From: CAYSLU01 sp964431965
Lineage (GTDB): Bacteria; Verrucomicrobiota; Kiritimatiellia; CAIKKV01; CAYSLU01
Direction of reading: 5' to 3'
DNA: 64,000 nt
Assembly: GCA_964431965.1 (NCBI GenBank)
Contig: CAYSLU010000020.1
Coordinates: forward strand, 3,220-67,219
Part shown: positions 26,052 to 34,566 of the stretch, in pieces
Layout: each line of letters starts with the position of its first letter
Position numbering within the stretch: the first letter of the stretch is position 1
Notes under the pieces: model-generated
The model's database searches: none
What the model was told of the DNA's origin: nothing
Seen by the model: only the letters and a program-made list of their open reading frames with translations
Made by a program: the position numbers and the translations under genes

Positions 26052-26516
26052 ATGTCGCCGACCAAGAAGGGCACGAAGCCCATCGCCAGCAACCGGAAGG
26101 CGTTCCACGACTACCATGTCCTCGACCGCATGGAGGCCGGGCTGGCGCTGGTGGGCACCGAGGTGAAGGCGCTTCGCGACGGGCACGTGAGCCTGGCCGG
26201 CGGCTTCGCAAGCGCGGACGACGGCGAAGTCGTGCTGCACGACGTCAATATCGCCACCTACGAGTTCGGCAACCAGTTCAACCATGACCCGACGCGCCCT
26301 CGGAAGCTCCTGCTTCACCGCGCGCAGATTGTCCGCCTGGCGGGGCAGGTGGCGCAGAAGGGCTACACGCTCATCCCGCTGAGCCTGTACTTTCGCGACG
26401 GCAAGGCGAAGGTGGAGCTTGGGGTCTGCAAAGGCAAGGTTGACCGCGACAAGCGCGAGGATGTTCGCCGCCGGGACGCAGACCGCGAGGCTTCGCGCGC
26501 CGTCGGACGCGGGTGA
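26052..26516 (+). CDS. smpB: SsrA-binding protein SmpB
   Basis: A 154-residue SmpB, the protein partner of tmRNA in trans-translation. Family marks are NRKAFHDYHVLDRMEAGLAL, GTEVKALRDG, the NIATYEFGNQFNHDPTRPRKLLLH block and the C-terminal IPLSLYFRDGKAKVELGVCKGK followed by a basic KRED tail that fills the decoding site. GGGGAG precedes the ATG. The tmRNA gene itself is not seen in the window. It lies 25 bases after the GGQ release-factor-like gene on the same strand. Confidence 0.95.
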   Translation: MSPTKKGTKPIASNRKAFHDYHVLDRMEAGLALVGTEVKALRDGHVSLAGGFASADDGEVVLHDVNIATYEFGNQFNHDPTRPRKLLLHRAQIVRLAGQVAQKGYTLIPLSLYFRDGKAKVELGVCKGKVDRDKREDVRRRDADREASRAVGRG

Positions 26517-26576
26517 CGGCGTCGGCCGCCCGACAGTGGAACGCGGGGCTCGGGCCGCTTCCAGGGAGCCGCCCGC

Positions 26577-28109
26577 CTACCGGTGGCTCTTGACGTCGAT
26601 TCCCAGGCGGCGGATGCGGTAGTTGACGATTCGCTGGGTGGTCTGGAGATGGCGCGCGACGGCGGCGGCGTTGCCCCGGTGCTTCTTGAGGGCATCGACG
26701 AGGAGCTCCCGCTCGTAGGAGTCCACCATGGTCCGGAGGCTGGCGCCCTCCTCGGGGATGAGCTGCGTGTTCGTCTCCTCGCTCGTCTGGAGCGACGGGG
26801 GAAGCGTGTAGCCATGGATCGCGTTGTCGGTGCCGGTCAGCACGGCGCGTTCGATGCAGTTCTCCAGCTCCCGCACGTTTCCCGGCCAATGGTACATCAT
26901 CATCATGTTGATGGCCGGGGTGGAGATCCGCTTGATCGTTCGGTTGTGCACCTCGTTGTACTTCTGCAGGAAGTGGTCCGCCAGCAGGATGATGTCCGAC
27001 CGCCGCTCGCGGAGGGGCGGCAGGTGGATCGGGAAGACGTTCAGGCGGTAGTAGAGGTCCTCGCGGAACCGGCCCTCCTTGATGGCTTTCTCGAGGTCGC
27101 GGCTGGTCGCCGCGATGACGCGCACGTTTACCTGGATCGTGCGGTCGCCGCCCACCCGCTCGAACGTTCGGTCCTGGAGCACCCGGAGGAGGCGGACCTG
27201 GACAGCGGGCGCGATGTCGCCGATCTCGTCGAGGAAGATCGTGCCCCCGTTGGCGAGCTCAAAGCGGCCCCGGCGCTGCTGGGAAGCGCCCGTGAAGGCG
27301 CCCTTCTCGTGGCCGAACAGCTCGCTCTCAATCAGGCTTTCCGGCAGCGCCGCGCAGTTGACGGTGATGAACGCCTGGCCTTTGCGGGAGCTCGCGAAGT
27401 GGATGGCCCGCGCCACAAGCTCCTTGCCGGTGCCCGACTCGCCCCGGATCAGGACCGTGGCGGTGCTGTCGGCCACTTGCGCGATCTGCTCGTAGACGGA
27501 GCGCATGCTGCTGCAGTTGCCGACGATATTGCCCGGCCGGTACCGGTCGCCCAGCTGCTGGAGCAGGCGGCGATTCTCGGCGACCAGGCTGTCGCGCTCC
27601 GCAATCTGCTCGCGGATCCCGGCCACGGCCTCGGCGAGAACATTGGCGACCAGCTGGAGGAAATTCAGGTCGCGCTTGAGCGCGTCTGCGGGAGCCGTGG
27701 GCCGATCGACGCTCATCGTGCCGATCACCTGGCTGCGGTGGAGGATGGGCACGCAGATGAACGCCGCGTGCGATCCCTTCCGCGTCCGGGTCCGGTCCAG
27801 GAAGTGGCTGTCCTGGCTCATGTCGGGAATCACCGCCGGCTTCTTGGTCTTCGCGACGGTGCCGGTGATGCCCTCGCCGAGCTTGTACTGCCCGCGCTTG
27901 CGCTCCTCGGGCGTGAGCCCGTGCGAGGCCTCGATGGCGAAGCTGTCCGTGTCCGGCTGGCGCAGCGTGATGGTGCCGTGGGACATGCCCATCTCGGTGG
28001 ACATGATGTCCAGCACTTCCTGCAGGAGCGGGGGCACGTCGTGCCCGTGGGCCGTCGCTTGAGAGATGCGGTAGAGCACTTCCAGCTCCAGGCTCGCGCG
28101 GTCTTTCAT
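26577..28109 (-). CDS. Sigma-54-dependent transcriptional activator, NifA-like
   Basis: A 510-residue enhancer-binding protein. Residues about 5-165 form a GAF domain; the AAA+ domain has Walker A GESGTGKE (223-230), ESELFGHEKGAFTGA with the sigma-54-contacting GAFTGA loop (270-275), Walker B TIFLDEIGD, and the sensor region RFREDLYYRLNVFPI. The C-terminus carries a Fis-type helix-turn-helix (GNAAAVARHLQTTQRIVNYRIRR). The overall order matches NifA. No nif genes or clear -24/-12 promoters (TGGC-N8-TTGC) are seen nearby, so its targets are unknown. It is divergent from the GH20-like gene. Confidence 0.92.
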   Translation of the reverse strand: MKDRASLELEVLYRISQATAHGHDVPPLLQEVLDIMSTEMGMSHGTITLRQPDTDSFAIEASHGLTPEERKRGQYKLGEGITGTVAKTKKPAVIPDMSQDSHFLDRTRTRKGSHAAFICVPILHRSQVIGTMSVDRPTAPADALKRDLNFLQLVANVLAEAVAGIREQIAERDSLVAENRRLLQQLGDRYRPGNIVGNCSSMRSVYEQIAQVADSTATVLIRGESGTGKELVARAIHFASSRKGQAFITVNCAALPESLIESELFGHEKGAFTGASQQRRGRFELANGGTIFLDEIGDIAPAVQVRLLRVLQDRTFERVGGDRTIQVNVRVIAATSRDLEKAIKEGRFREDLYYRLNVFPIHLPPLRERRSDIILLADHFLQKYNEVHNRTIKRISTPAINMMMMYHWPGNVRELENCIERAVLTGTDNAIHGYTLPPSLQTSEETNTQLIPEEGASLRTMVDSYERELLVDALKKHRGNAAAVARHLQTTQRIVNYRIRRLGIDVKSHR

Positions 28110-28334
28110 GCCGGCACCTTACGACATTTCTGTAGGCCGGGCAACGGAGAAGGACAGGATTGTTGTGTGGGTGAGGGAGAAAGGCGAAGGCCGGAGGGCA
28201 GAGGGCAGAAGACAAGGGGTTGGGGAGGCGGGGGAGTCTTGAGTTTCTTCCGGGGCGGAACATAATGCGCGGCCTCGAGGCGATGGGCGGCAGGACGTGT
28301 CGTGCGGCGGGGCAAACCAGCGCGAGTTGCGACC
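28110..28334. other. Divergent intergenic region with purine-rich simple sequence
   Basis: No gene. Positions about 28160-28215 hold a purine-rich low-complexity run made of repeated AGGGCAGA/GAAGGC-like units (for example GGAGGGCAGAGGGCAGAAGA). It separates the sigma-54 regulator and the GH20-like gene. Its remainder must hold both promoters, but no pair of hexamers is convincing. Such tracts are a recurring class in this window (see also 29282, 41745, 49090). Confidence 0.4.
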
Positions 28335-29258
28335 ATGATCAAAGCGAATCTCATTCACCTGGGCTACAACATGTGGCGGGATCGGCCGTTCGCGGCCTCA
28401 GACCCTGCCGAACACAAGGATCTGTACTACGACCCCCGCCTGCGATTCGAGGAACGGCTCTGGCGCGACGTGATCACGCGCATGGCCGGGGCGGGCATGA
28501 ATATGGTCGTCCTCGACTTGGGCGACGCAGTTGCCTACGAGAGCCATCCGGAGATCGCGCTCAAGGACGCGTGGTCTCCGGCGAAGCTCCGGGAGGAACT
28601 GGCCTTCTGTCGCCAACTGGGTGTCGAGCCGATCCCGAAGCTAAATTTCTCGGCCTGTCACGACACCTGGCTCGGCGAATACGCGCGGAAGCTGTCCACC
28701 CGCGAGTACTACGCCGCGTGCACGGACCTCATCCGCGAGGTCTCCGGCCTCTTCAGCACACCCCGGTTCTTCCATATCGGGATGGACGAGGAAACCTGGC
28801 AGCACCAGCGTCATCAGATGTACGCCGTGGTCCGCCAGGGCGCCTTGTGGTGGGATGACCTGAACTTCCTGGTTCAGGCCGCTGAGGGCGCGGGATCCCG
28901 CGCCTGGGTGTGGTCCGACGTTCTCTGGAACTGCGACCGGGCGGTGTTCCGGAAGAACATGCCCCTTCGCGTGCTTCAGAGCAACTGGTACTACGGCAAT
29001 GTGTTCCCGCTGCCGGAGAACGACCCCAGGAACGACGTACGGGGTTACGAGTGGCTCGAGGAGATGGGGTATGACCAGGTGCCCACGGGCAGCACGTGGA
29101 GCCACCGCGAGAACTATGCCTTGACGGTGGGCTATTGCCGTCAGCACGTGTCGCCGGCACGGCTGATGGGGTTCATGATGGCGACATGGCGCCCAACCCT
29201 CGAGGAGCGGCGCCAGGTCCACCTGGCCGCGGTCGATGCCGTGGCCGCCGTCCCGTGA
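28335..29258 (+). CDS. TIM-barrel glycoside hydrolase-like protein (GH20-like)
   Basis: A 307-residue soluble protein. The ATG at 28335 is chosen because MIKANLIHLGYNMW begins the first strand; an upstream GTG adds only basic residues. It reads as a TIM barrel: NMVVLDLGDAV, GVEPIPKLNFSACHD and RFFHIGMDEETWQH. The last resembles the HxGxDE active-site motif of family 20 hexosaminidases, in which the acidic pair polarises the acetamido group and protonates the leaving group. AWVWSDVLW and the later tryptophans would line a sugar site. There is no signal peptide. The next gene (29431) also looks like a glycosidase, so the pair may work on one glycan. Confidence 0.55.
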   Translation: MIKANLIHLGYNMWRDRPFAASDPAEHKDLYYDPRLRFEERLWRDVITRMAGAGMNMVVLDLGDAVAYESHPEIALKDAWSPAKLREELAFCRQLGVEPIPKLNFSACHDTWLGEYARKLSTREYYAACTDLIREVSGLFSTPRFFHIGMDEETWQHQRHQMYAVVRQGALWWDDLNFLVQAAEGAGSRAWVWSDVLWNCDRAVFRKNMPLRVLQSNWYYGNVFPLPENDPRNDVRGYEWLEEMGYDQVPTGSTWSHRENYALTVGYCRQHVSPARLMGFMMATWRPTLEERRQVHLAAVDAVAAVP

Positions 29259-29430
29259 CTTCCCCAGGAAGAGCAAGAACGTTCAACGCTCAACATGCAA
29301 CACTCAACGTTCTATGGGCGACGTCAAAAAACGCCGTGGACGGGCAGGGAATGGTCTGACAGCATGTGGCGCGCCACGCTGGTCGAGGCCGCGAGTGGCC
29401 GTGTAGTCCGGCGTGCGCGGGAGATCCCGA
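29259..29430. other. Intergenic gap with a tandem hexamer tract
   Basis: Positions about 29282-29312 hold four or more tandem NNNCAAC-like units (TTCAACGCTCAACATGCAAC and onward). The tract lies between co-directional genes. The rest shows no clear feature except the GGGAGAT ribosome site of the next gene. Confidence 0.45.
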
Positions 29431-31566
29431 ATGCAACTGATGTGCGATGCGCTGGCCGTGCCGGGATCCCGGCACGGGTTGCTGGTGAAGCCGATGGAAC
29501 GGTCCTGCGGGATCATCCGGTTCGATCCGTTTCACGAGCTGCCGGCCGTGGAGATCCGCGCCGGGGCCGTGATCGAGGGCGTGGAATACGTGTTCCCCCT
29601 CTGCCGCGACGGCGAGCGATTCACCTTCCTGGACCAGCGCCTGTCGCCGTGTTCGATGTCGTTCATCGGCCTGCACGCCGACACGGCGCTGAAGGTGAAG
29701 CTCACCATCGTCGCGCCCTTCCGGCCGCGCGACGCGGCGTTCTCGACGACGCCTGCCCTGGGGCTGCGCGTCGAGGTCATGCCCATGAACGGCCACTACC
29801 GCTGGCAGACGGCGCGGCGGAAGATCGAGCGGGCGGAGGCGTTCCTTGAGGTGCTCGGCCCTGAGATCCAGCGGGCCGAAGCCGGGGGCGACGCCGTGGA
29901 CCTGTGTTTCACGAGCACGGCCCGCTACACGAAGGCCCGGCCCGACGGGACCGTCGACGAGACCCGCGAGCCGCTCCTGCAGCGCGACCGCCTGGTGGCC
30001 CTGCGCGGCCGCCGCGAGGGGTTGCGGTTCGTCCAGTCCGTCGACCTGACGGGCGGCGAGCGCGCTTCCCTCGACGTGGCGTGGTGCACGCACAGCGGTC
30101 CGGTGCTGAACGTGCGGGGAAGCCGCGTGCCGTTCAAGTATGCATCGCGCTTCGCGAACCTCGACGCCGTAGCCGCCTGGGCGCGGCGGGACGGCGGCGA
30201 GCTGTTCGAAAGCGCGCGGCGGGTCGACGGCATCGTCGCCGCCAACACCCTCTCGAAAAGCGTCAACGACCTGCTGGCCTACACGCTGCACTCGTGGATG
30301 ATCGACACGTGGTGGGGGGAGCGCGGCGGCGGGCGCGACTGGTTCTCGGTGTGGGAGGGCAACTGCTACTTCCACTCCACGGTCGACGTCGAATACACGC
30401 AGGCGCCGTTCTACCTGGCCGCGTGGCCGGAGTTGCTCGCGATCGAGCTCGATGCGTGGCCCGAGTACTCGAAGGACGGGCGCGCGCTGCTCGGCGAGCG
30501 CGGCGCCGGCACGCTGTTCCTCTCGCACGACTGCGGCTCGCTTGCCGCCGCGGACGGCCAGATCTACCCGCACGACATGGAGGTCGAGGAGACGAGCAAC
30601 TACCTGATCCTCCTCTACGCCCACTGGCGGAGGACGGGCGACGACCGGCTGGTCCGCGCGAAGGAGGACATCGTTCGCCGCTATCTGCAGTTCCTCGTCG
30701 CGTGCGACACCACCGGCAACGGCGTGCCCGACCGGGGCGTCGCGAACACGATCGACGACGCTTCGCCGGCCGTGCAGTTCGGCCGGGAGCAGGTCTACCT
30801 GGCCGTCAAGACGGTCGCGGCCTTCGAAACCGGCGCGGCCATGCTCGAGCGGATCGGCGACGCCGCCGCGGCGCGCCCCATCCGCGAGCGGGCGGCGGCG
30901 GTCCGCCGGCTGATCGAGGAGAAGGGGTGGCAGGGCGATCACTACGCCGTGCTGCTCGACAAGGGCGGGAAGGGGATCAAGAACCCGTGGTCGGGCCGCG
31001 TCATGGACCTCGCCGAGATACCGGGGTGGGACGCGCCGCACATCTACACCGAGAACGGGATGGCGGTGCTCGACCTGGTCGGTCTCGACCTCGGCCTGTC
31101 GCCCGAGCGCATCCGGACCGACCTGCGCGTTGCGGCGGAGCGCTGCCTGCGCGAGTACGGGTGCGTCCACACCGACTACGTGCTCGAGGCCCCGCCGGAG
31201 GACGCGCCGGTTGACGGACTGGCTGGCTCGTCGCTCAACCCCGGGTGGATCGCGATGAACATGCTGCGGGACATCGCCGCGTTCTACCGCGGGGTTGACC
31301 TGCGCGCGCTGGCCGACCGCTACTGGCAGTGGCAGGTCACGGCCAACACGCAGCAGCCCATGCTGTTCTTCGAGACGTTCAACGGGAACAATCTGCACTT
31401 CTATCCGCGCGGCGTGGCGATCTGGGGGTACTTCGACGCCGTCGGCGGCTGCGTGATAGACCGGGTCGCGGGAGTCGACCGCCAGTCGGCCCGGTTCCCC
31501 GGGGTTCGGGTTCCGCGCCTGTTCGACGCAGACTGGCTCGCGGGAACGTGCGCCGTGATCGAGTAG
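29431..31566 (+). CDS. Large glycoside hydrolase-like protein, (alpha/alpha)6-barrel type
   Basis: A 711-residue protein without a signal peptide; ATG 29431 follows GGGAGAT by six bases. The N-terminal third looks like a beta-sandwich (VKLTIVAPFRPR, LRFVQSVDLTGG); the C-terminal half is helical, with conserved acidic and aromatic blocks: SVWEGNCYFHSTVDVEYTQA, TLFLSHDCG, HDMEVEETSNY, then LNPGWIAMNM and QQPMLFFETFNG. This arrangement resembles GH52/GH116-type glycosidases and glutaminase-A-like (DUF4965) proteins, all (alpha/alpha)6 barrels; I cannot choose among them. It follows the GH20-like gene and ends 74 bases before a hairpin repeat element. Confidence 0.6.
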   Translation: MQLMCDALAVPGSRHGLLVKPMERSCGIIRFDPFHELPAVEIRAGAVIEGVEYVFPLCRDGERFTFLDQRLSPCSMSFIGLHADTALKVKLTIVAPFRPRDAAFSTTPALGLRVEVMPMNGHYRWQTARRKIERAEAFLEVLGPEIQRAEAGGDAVDLCFTSTARYTKARPDGTVDETREPLLQRDRLVALRGRREGLRFVQSVDLTGGERASLDVAWCTHSGPVLNVRGSRVPFKYASRFANLDAVAAWARRDGGELFESARRVDGIVAANTLSKSVNDLLAYTLHSWMIDTWWGERGGGRDWFSVWEGNCYFHSTVDVEYTQAPFYLAAWPELLAIELDAWPEYSKDGRALLGERGAGTLFLSHDCGSLAAADGQIYPHDMEVEETSNYLILLYAHWRRTGDDRLVRAKEDIVRRYLQFLVACDTTGNGVPDRGVANTIDDASPAVQFGREQVYLAVKTVAAFETGAAMLERIGDAAAARPIRERAAAVRRLIEEKGWQGDHYAVLLDKGGKGIKNPWSGRVMDLAEIPGWDAPHIYTENGMAVLDLVGLDLGLSPERIRTDLRVAAERCLREYGCVHTDYVLEAPPEDAPVDGLAGSSLNPGWIAMNMLRDIAAFYRGVDLRALADRYWQWQVTANTQQPMLFFETFNGNNLHFYPRGVAIWGYFDAVGGCVIDRVAGVDRQSARFPGVRVPRLFDADWLAGTCAVIE

Positions 31567-31639
31567 ACGCCCGTGCAGCAGGCCGAGGGTCGCCCGCTGC
31601 TGCCTCCGCCGTCCGGTACGCCCATCCCTGAGGCGGGGC

Positions 31640-31798
31640 GCTAGTGTGCTGTCCCGCAAATGACTACGCAAAACGCGCAAGTGCCTGTCATTCCGAGTGG
31701 AGCGAGGAATCTCGGGCTTGATCGCACGGCAAGAGATCCTTCGCTTTGCTCAGGATGACCTTCATTTTGTAAGCCTATTTCCGAGACAGCACGCTAGC
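31640..31798. repeat. MITE-like hairpin element, copy 1
   Basis: A unit of about 159 bp with imperfect 17-base terminal inverted repeats: GCTAGTGTGCTGTCCCG (31640-31656) and CGAGACAGCACGCTAGC (31782-31798), 15 of 17 paired. Inside is a second long inverted repeat of about 27-base arms (left arm around ATTCCGAG to GAGGAATCTC, right arm GAGATCCTTCG to CAGGATGAC, about 20 matches). It lies between convergent genes, and its right CTAG supplies the TAG stop of the SGNH gene. Copy 2 is at 38099-38264. No reading frame is present, so any mobility would need a transposase from elsewhere. Confidence 0.75.
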
Positions 31799-32597
31799 GG
31801 CTGGCGTCGTCGGGCTTGCGCTGCAGGGCGGCGAGAATCGCTGCGCCGACCTGTTCGCCGAGCTTCGCGTTCCCGGTTGCGTTGAAATGGCACTGGTCCG
31901 CGCCCTGCCATGCCGCCGCGTGGGGGAGCGTGAAGGCGTAGAGGTCGTCGATGGCGATCCCGTTCTCCTTCATCACGGCGGCGGCCGCGTCGTTGTATCT
32001 CCGGATGTCCTCGAAGCGCTCGCCCTTCCGGAACATGACGGGGGTGGTGCTGGCCCAGATCAGCCGCGCGTTCGTCTGCTTGAGCCGGGCCACGAGCTTC
32101 GCCAGGTTATCCCGGTACTGATCCAGATCGTACCGGATGCGCATCTGATCCGGAGCGAGCGTGCCTTCGTCCGCCGTGCGTATGAGCTGGCCGCTCTGCC
32201 GGTTCAGGTAGTGCGTGTCCCAGATGCCCCAGTTGAAGTGGATGACATCCCATCGCCCGGTTCCGAGCCACTGGTTGAGGTTGGCCAGACCGAAGCCGGT
32301 GTGCTGGCAGTTCGCGGGCGGTCGGAACACGTTGGCTTTTTCGCGCAGGTGCTGCCGGACGGGAGGGGTGTAGCCGATGGAGATCGAGTCGCCGATCAGC
32401 AGCACGCGCGGCAGGGCGGGGTCGCCCGCCGGGTTCTTCATGGCGCTTTCGAGGTGCTCGAAGCGCTGGGCATCGACCGGGACCGCGTCGGTTCCGGTCG
32501 GCGCTGCGGTGGGCGTGGGTTGGGGGGCCGCCGGGGCCATGCACGCCGACCACGCCAGCGCACCCAACAGGGCGATGGCGCGCTGGCGGCACGTCAT
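31794..32597 (-). CDS. Exported SGNH-family hydrolase
   Basis: A 267-residue SGNH/GDSL-type hydrolase. The N-terminus is a signal sequence ending in SAC (Cys19), a weak lipobox (the -3 residue is Trp), followed by a Pro/Thr linker. LLIGDSIS (Ser71) is block I; IHFNWGIWD, with Asn and Gly, is the oxyanion block; DQCHFNATG near the end gives the Asp-x-x-His pair. Such enzymes remove acyl groups from sugars or lipids in the periplasm. The start overlaps the stop of the DUF190 gene by four bases, so it belongs to the FluC-DUF190 operon. Its TAG stop lies in the end of the hairpin repeat. Confidence 0.82.
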   Translation of the reverse strand: MTCRQRAIALLGALAWSACMAPAAPQPTPTAAPTGTDAVPVDAQRFEHLESAMKNPAGDPALPRVLLIGDSISIGYTPPVRQHLREKANVFRPPANCQHTGFGLANLNQWLGTGRWDVIHFNWGIWDTHYLNRQSGQLIRTADEGTLAPDQMRIRYDLDQYRDNLAKLVARLKQTNARLIWASTTPVMFRKGERFEDIRRYNDAAAAVMKENGIAIDDLYAFTLPHAAAWQGADQCHFNATGNAKLGEQVGAAILAALQRKPDDASR

Positions 32598-32968
32598 GAC
32601 GGGGTCTCTCCGCGTCGCACGCGCTTGGCGTGCAGGTATTTGATGATCTGGACCTTTTCGATGGTGATGAGGCCGCCGCTGCCGGACTCCTCGAAGAGGT
32701 CGTGGAGGCTCGGCAGGAAGCTGTTGATCTTCTCCTCCTGATCGGCGATCTCAACGATCATGGGCAGGTCGGACGAGAGGTCGAGCACCTTCTCGCTTCG
32801 GATGCGGGTGGAGGGGCCGAACCCGAGGACGCCGCGCCACGCGGTGGCCCCCGCGAGGCCTTGCTCCCGGGCCGCCCGGACGATCTCCTCATGGAGCGGG
32901 CGGTGGTGGTGCTTGTCTGCTTCCCCGAGGAAGATCCGCAGCAGTTTGGCTTCGCCTTTGAGTTCCAT
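32594..32968 (-). CDS. DUF190 family protein, FluC-associated
   Basis: A 124-residue DUF190 protein: MELKGEAKLLRIFLGEADKH, then HEEIVRAAREQGLAGATAWRG with the characteristic GFG, DLPMIVEIADQEEKI and FLPSLHDL. The fold is ferredoxin-like, related to PII proteins. DUF190 genes commonly sit beside crcB/fluC; a regulatory role on the channel is presumed but not proven. The gene begins seven bases after fluC and overlaps the SGNH gene by four bases. A C-terminal basic extension (KYLHAKRVRRGETPS) is somewhat longer than usual. Confidence 0.9.
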   Translation of the reverse strand: MELKGEAKLLRIFLGEADKHHHRPLHEEIVRAAREQGLAGATAWRGVLGFGPSTRIRSEKVLDLSSDLPMIVEIADQEEKINSFLPSLHDLFEESGSGGLITIEKVQIIKYLHAKRVRRGETPS

Positions 32969-32975
32969 GGGGCAC

Positions 32976-33365
32976 CTATGTCTTGAGGATCGCTTTCACC
33001 GCGAGTGAGCCGAGGACGAACATGAGGGCGCAGCCGACAAGGGTCAGCCCGAGGTAGCCGGCGGCGAGGTAGAACTCGCTCTCCCGGAGGAGCTGCATGA
33101 GCTCGTAGATGAACGAGCTCATCGTCGTGAACCCGCCGCACACGCCGGTGGCGAGGAGGAGCCGCATGGAGGGCGACAGTGCCTCGGTCGCCGTTGCGAG
33201 CGTGGCTATGGCTCCGATGGCCAGGCAGCCCAGGAGGTTGGCCCACAGCGTGCCGTGCGGGAACGAGATGGACCATCGCTGGGCGAGGATGGACAGCATG
33301 AATCGCAGCACGGATCCTGCGAATCCGCCGGCTCCGACCAACAGAATGGGGACCAATAGCCTCAT
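32976..33365 (-). CDS. crcB: Fluoride ion channel FluC (CrcB)
   Basis: A 129-residue FluC protein with four membrane helices, which forms an antiparallel dimer that leaks fluoride out of the cell. Family residues are GGFAGSVLRF in helix 1, GTLWANLLGC (with the pore Asn) in helix 2, GVCGGFTTMSSF (the Phe-box and Na-binding turn) in helix 3 and a hydrophobic helix 4. ATG 33365 is used because an upstream extension in frame is Pro/Ala-rich and unlike the family. I looked for a fluoride riboswitch in the 100 bases upstream and did not find its conserved core. Confidence 0.93.
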   Translation of the reverse strand: MRLLVPILLVGAGGFAGSVLRFMLSILAQRWSISFPHGTLWANLLGCLAIGAIATLATATEALSPSMRLLLATGVCGGFTTMSSFIYELMQLLRESEFYLAAGYLGLTLVGCALMFVLGSLAVKAILKT

Positions 33366-33465
33366 GCGCCGTCGCCCGGGCTGCGCGGCCGCGGCATCGG
33401 GCGAGTTCGGATAGTACCAGACGGCGGATGGGGGGCAAGCCCGTGGCGGCGCGCTCACCGATCCG

Positions 33466-34566
33466 TCAGACCGCCAACCCCTTGAGGGCGCGCTGCGCCC
33501 ACGGGCGAAGCAGCGGGGTCTGGGCGAGGCGGTAGATCGCCTGTGCCGCCGGGCGCCGGAACCGGACCATCACTGGCGCAAGCAGCCAGCTCTCGCCTCC
33601 GAAGCCGAGATTGAAGTAGTCGCGGCGTTCCTCGACATCGGCCGGCAGTTCCGTATTGCCGATCATGGCCTCGGCGACGTCGCGGCTGACGGCCGCAAAG
33701 TCGAGCCATCGGTAGCCGTGTTCGGCCGCCCACTGGATGGCATCGCAGGTGAGGATCGTGTTCGCCTGCAGGAGGCTGTTGGACTGGTCCCATCCCTTCT
33801 TCCAGAACGTCGCCCGATCGCCGAACAGCAGGCACAGTCCGGCCGCGATCCGTCGCCCTTCGTGCACGGCAAAATGAAGGCGGATGTGCCCGGCCGTCGA
33901 GAACGCCCGCCAAAGTGCCGCCGCCGCTTCGACGGACGGGGGATTCGGCGATGTCCGCTGGCGTTCGCAGGTGCTCTTCATCAGCTCGAAGAAGTGCGGG
34001 ATGTCGTCGGCCCCGCCGTCGGTGATCGCCACGCCGCGGTCGCGCGCCTGGCGGATCTTCTTCCGCGTGCTGCGCCGGAACTCCTGCTCCACGGTCGCCC
34101 ACGGGCGCGAGATATCGATCACCTGCGTCGCGGAGATGATCGGGAGGAGCGCGTCCTCGGCAAACCCGACCGCACGCAGTGCATCCGCTGTGTGCTGATC
34201 GCGGTCGGGTGCCTGCGCGATGATGGCCGTCAGGCCCTGCCTGGCCTGGAGATCGACGATCGCCCGGGAGATGTCCGCCCGGTATTCCCCTTGATCGTCG
34301 CTTGCCAGAGGACCCTTGTTGAGGAATCCGATCCGGCCCGCGCGCGTCGCCTTGGTGAGGACCTGAGTGCCAGCGACGATTCTGCCACCCTCTCGCACGA
34401 TCGCCCACGTGGACGACCAGCCGTCAAGGGCCTTGGTCTGGGCCCAGGCTGAAGACTGCTGGAACTGCCCGAGCGGGTGCCCCTCGACAAAGGCGTCCCA
34501 GTCCGACGGGGGGGCCGGTGCGGCGATCTCGATGGTCCGCGCCGGCGGGTTGGGCGCGGCGCTCAC
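33466..34566 (-). CDS. FemAB/GNAT-like acyltransferase, first of a pair
   Basis: A 366-residue protein of the FemAB/GNAT superfamily. GTG 34566 overlaps the upstream stop (GTGA). The N-terminal FVEGHPLGQFQQSSAWAQTK is the typical FemX-like start. A linker (FRRSTRKKIRQARDRGV) precedes the second GNAT half, which has RIAAGLCLLFGDRATFWKKGW and YRWLDFAAV. FemAB enzymes add amino acids from tRNA to lipid II; related bacterial proteins transfer other acyl groups to sugars or lipids. No membrane helix is seen. It forms a pair with the gene upstream, divergent from the MFS-HEAT gene. The substrate is unknown. Confidence 0.75.
   Translation of the reverse strand: MSAAPNPPARTIEIAAPAPPSDWDAFVEGHPLGQFQQSSAWAQTKALDGWSSTWAIVREGGRIVAGTQVLTKATRAGRIGFLNKGPLASDDQGEYRADISRAIVDLQARQGLTAIIAQAPDRDQHTADALRAVGFAEDALLPIISATQVIDISRPWATVEQEFRRSTRKKIRQARDRGVAITDGGADDIPHFFELMKSTCERQRTSPNPPSVEAAAALWRAFSTAGHIRLHFAVHEGRRIAAGLCLLFGDRATFWKKGWDQSNSLLQANTILTCDAIQWAAEHGYRWLDFAAVSRDVAEAMIGNTELPADVEERRDYFNLGFGGESWLLAPVMVRFRRPAAQAIYRLAQTPLLRPWAQRALKGLAV

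Noticed and set aside
26577..28334. Sigma-54 promoter near the NifA-like gene
   Set aside because: No TGGC-N8-TTGC pair with correct spacing was found in the flanking intergenic sequence or before neighbouring genes.
33366..33465. Fluoride riboswitch before crcB
   Set aside because: The region was read on the minus strand for the conserved riboswitch core and pseudoknot; neither is present.
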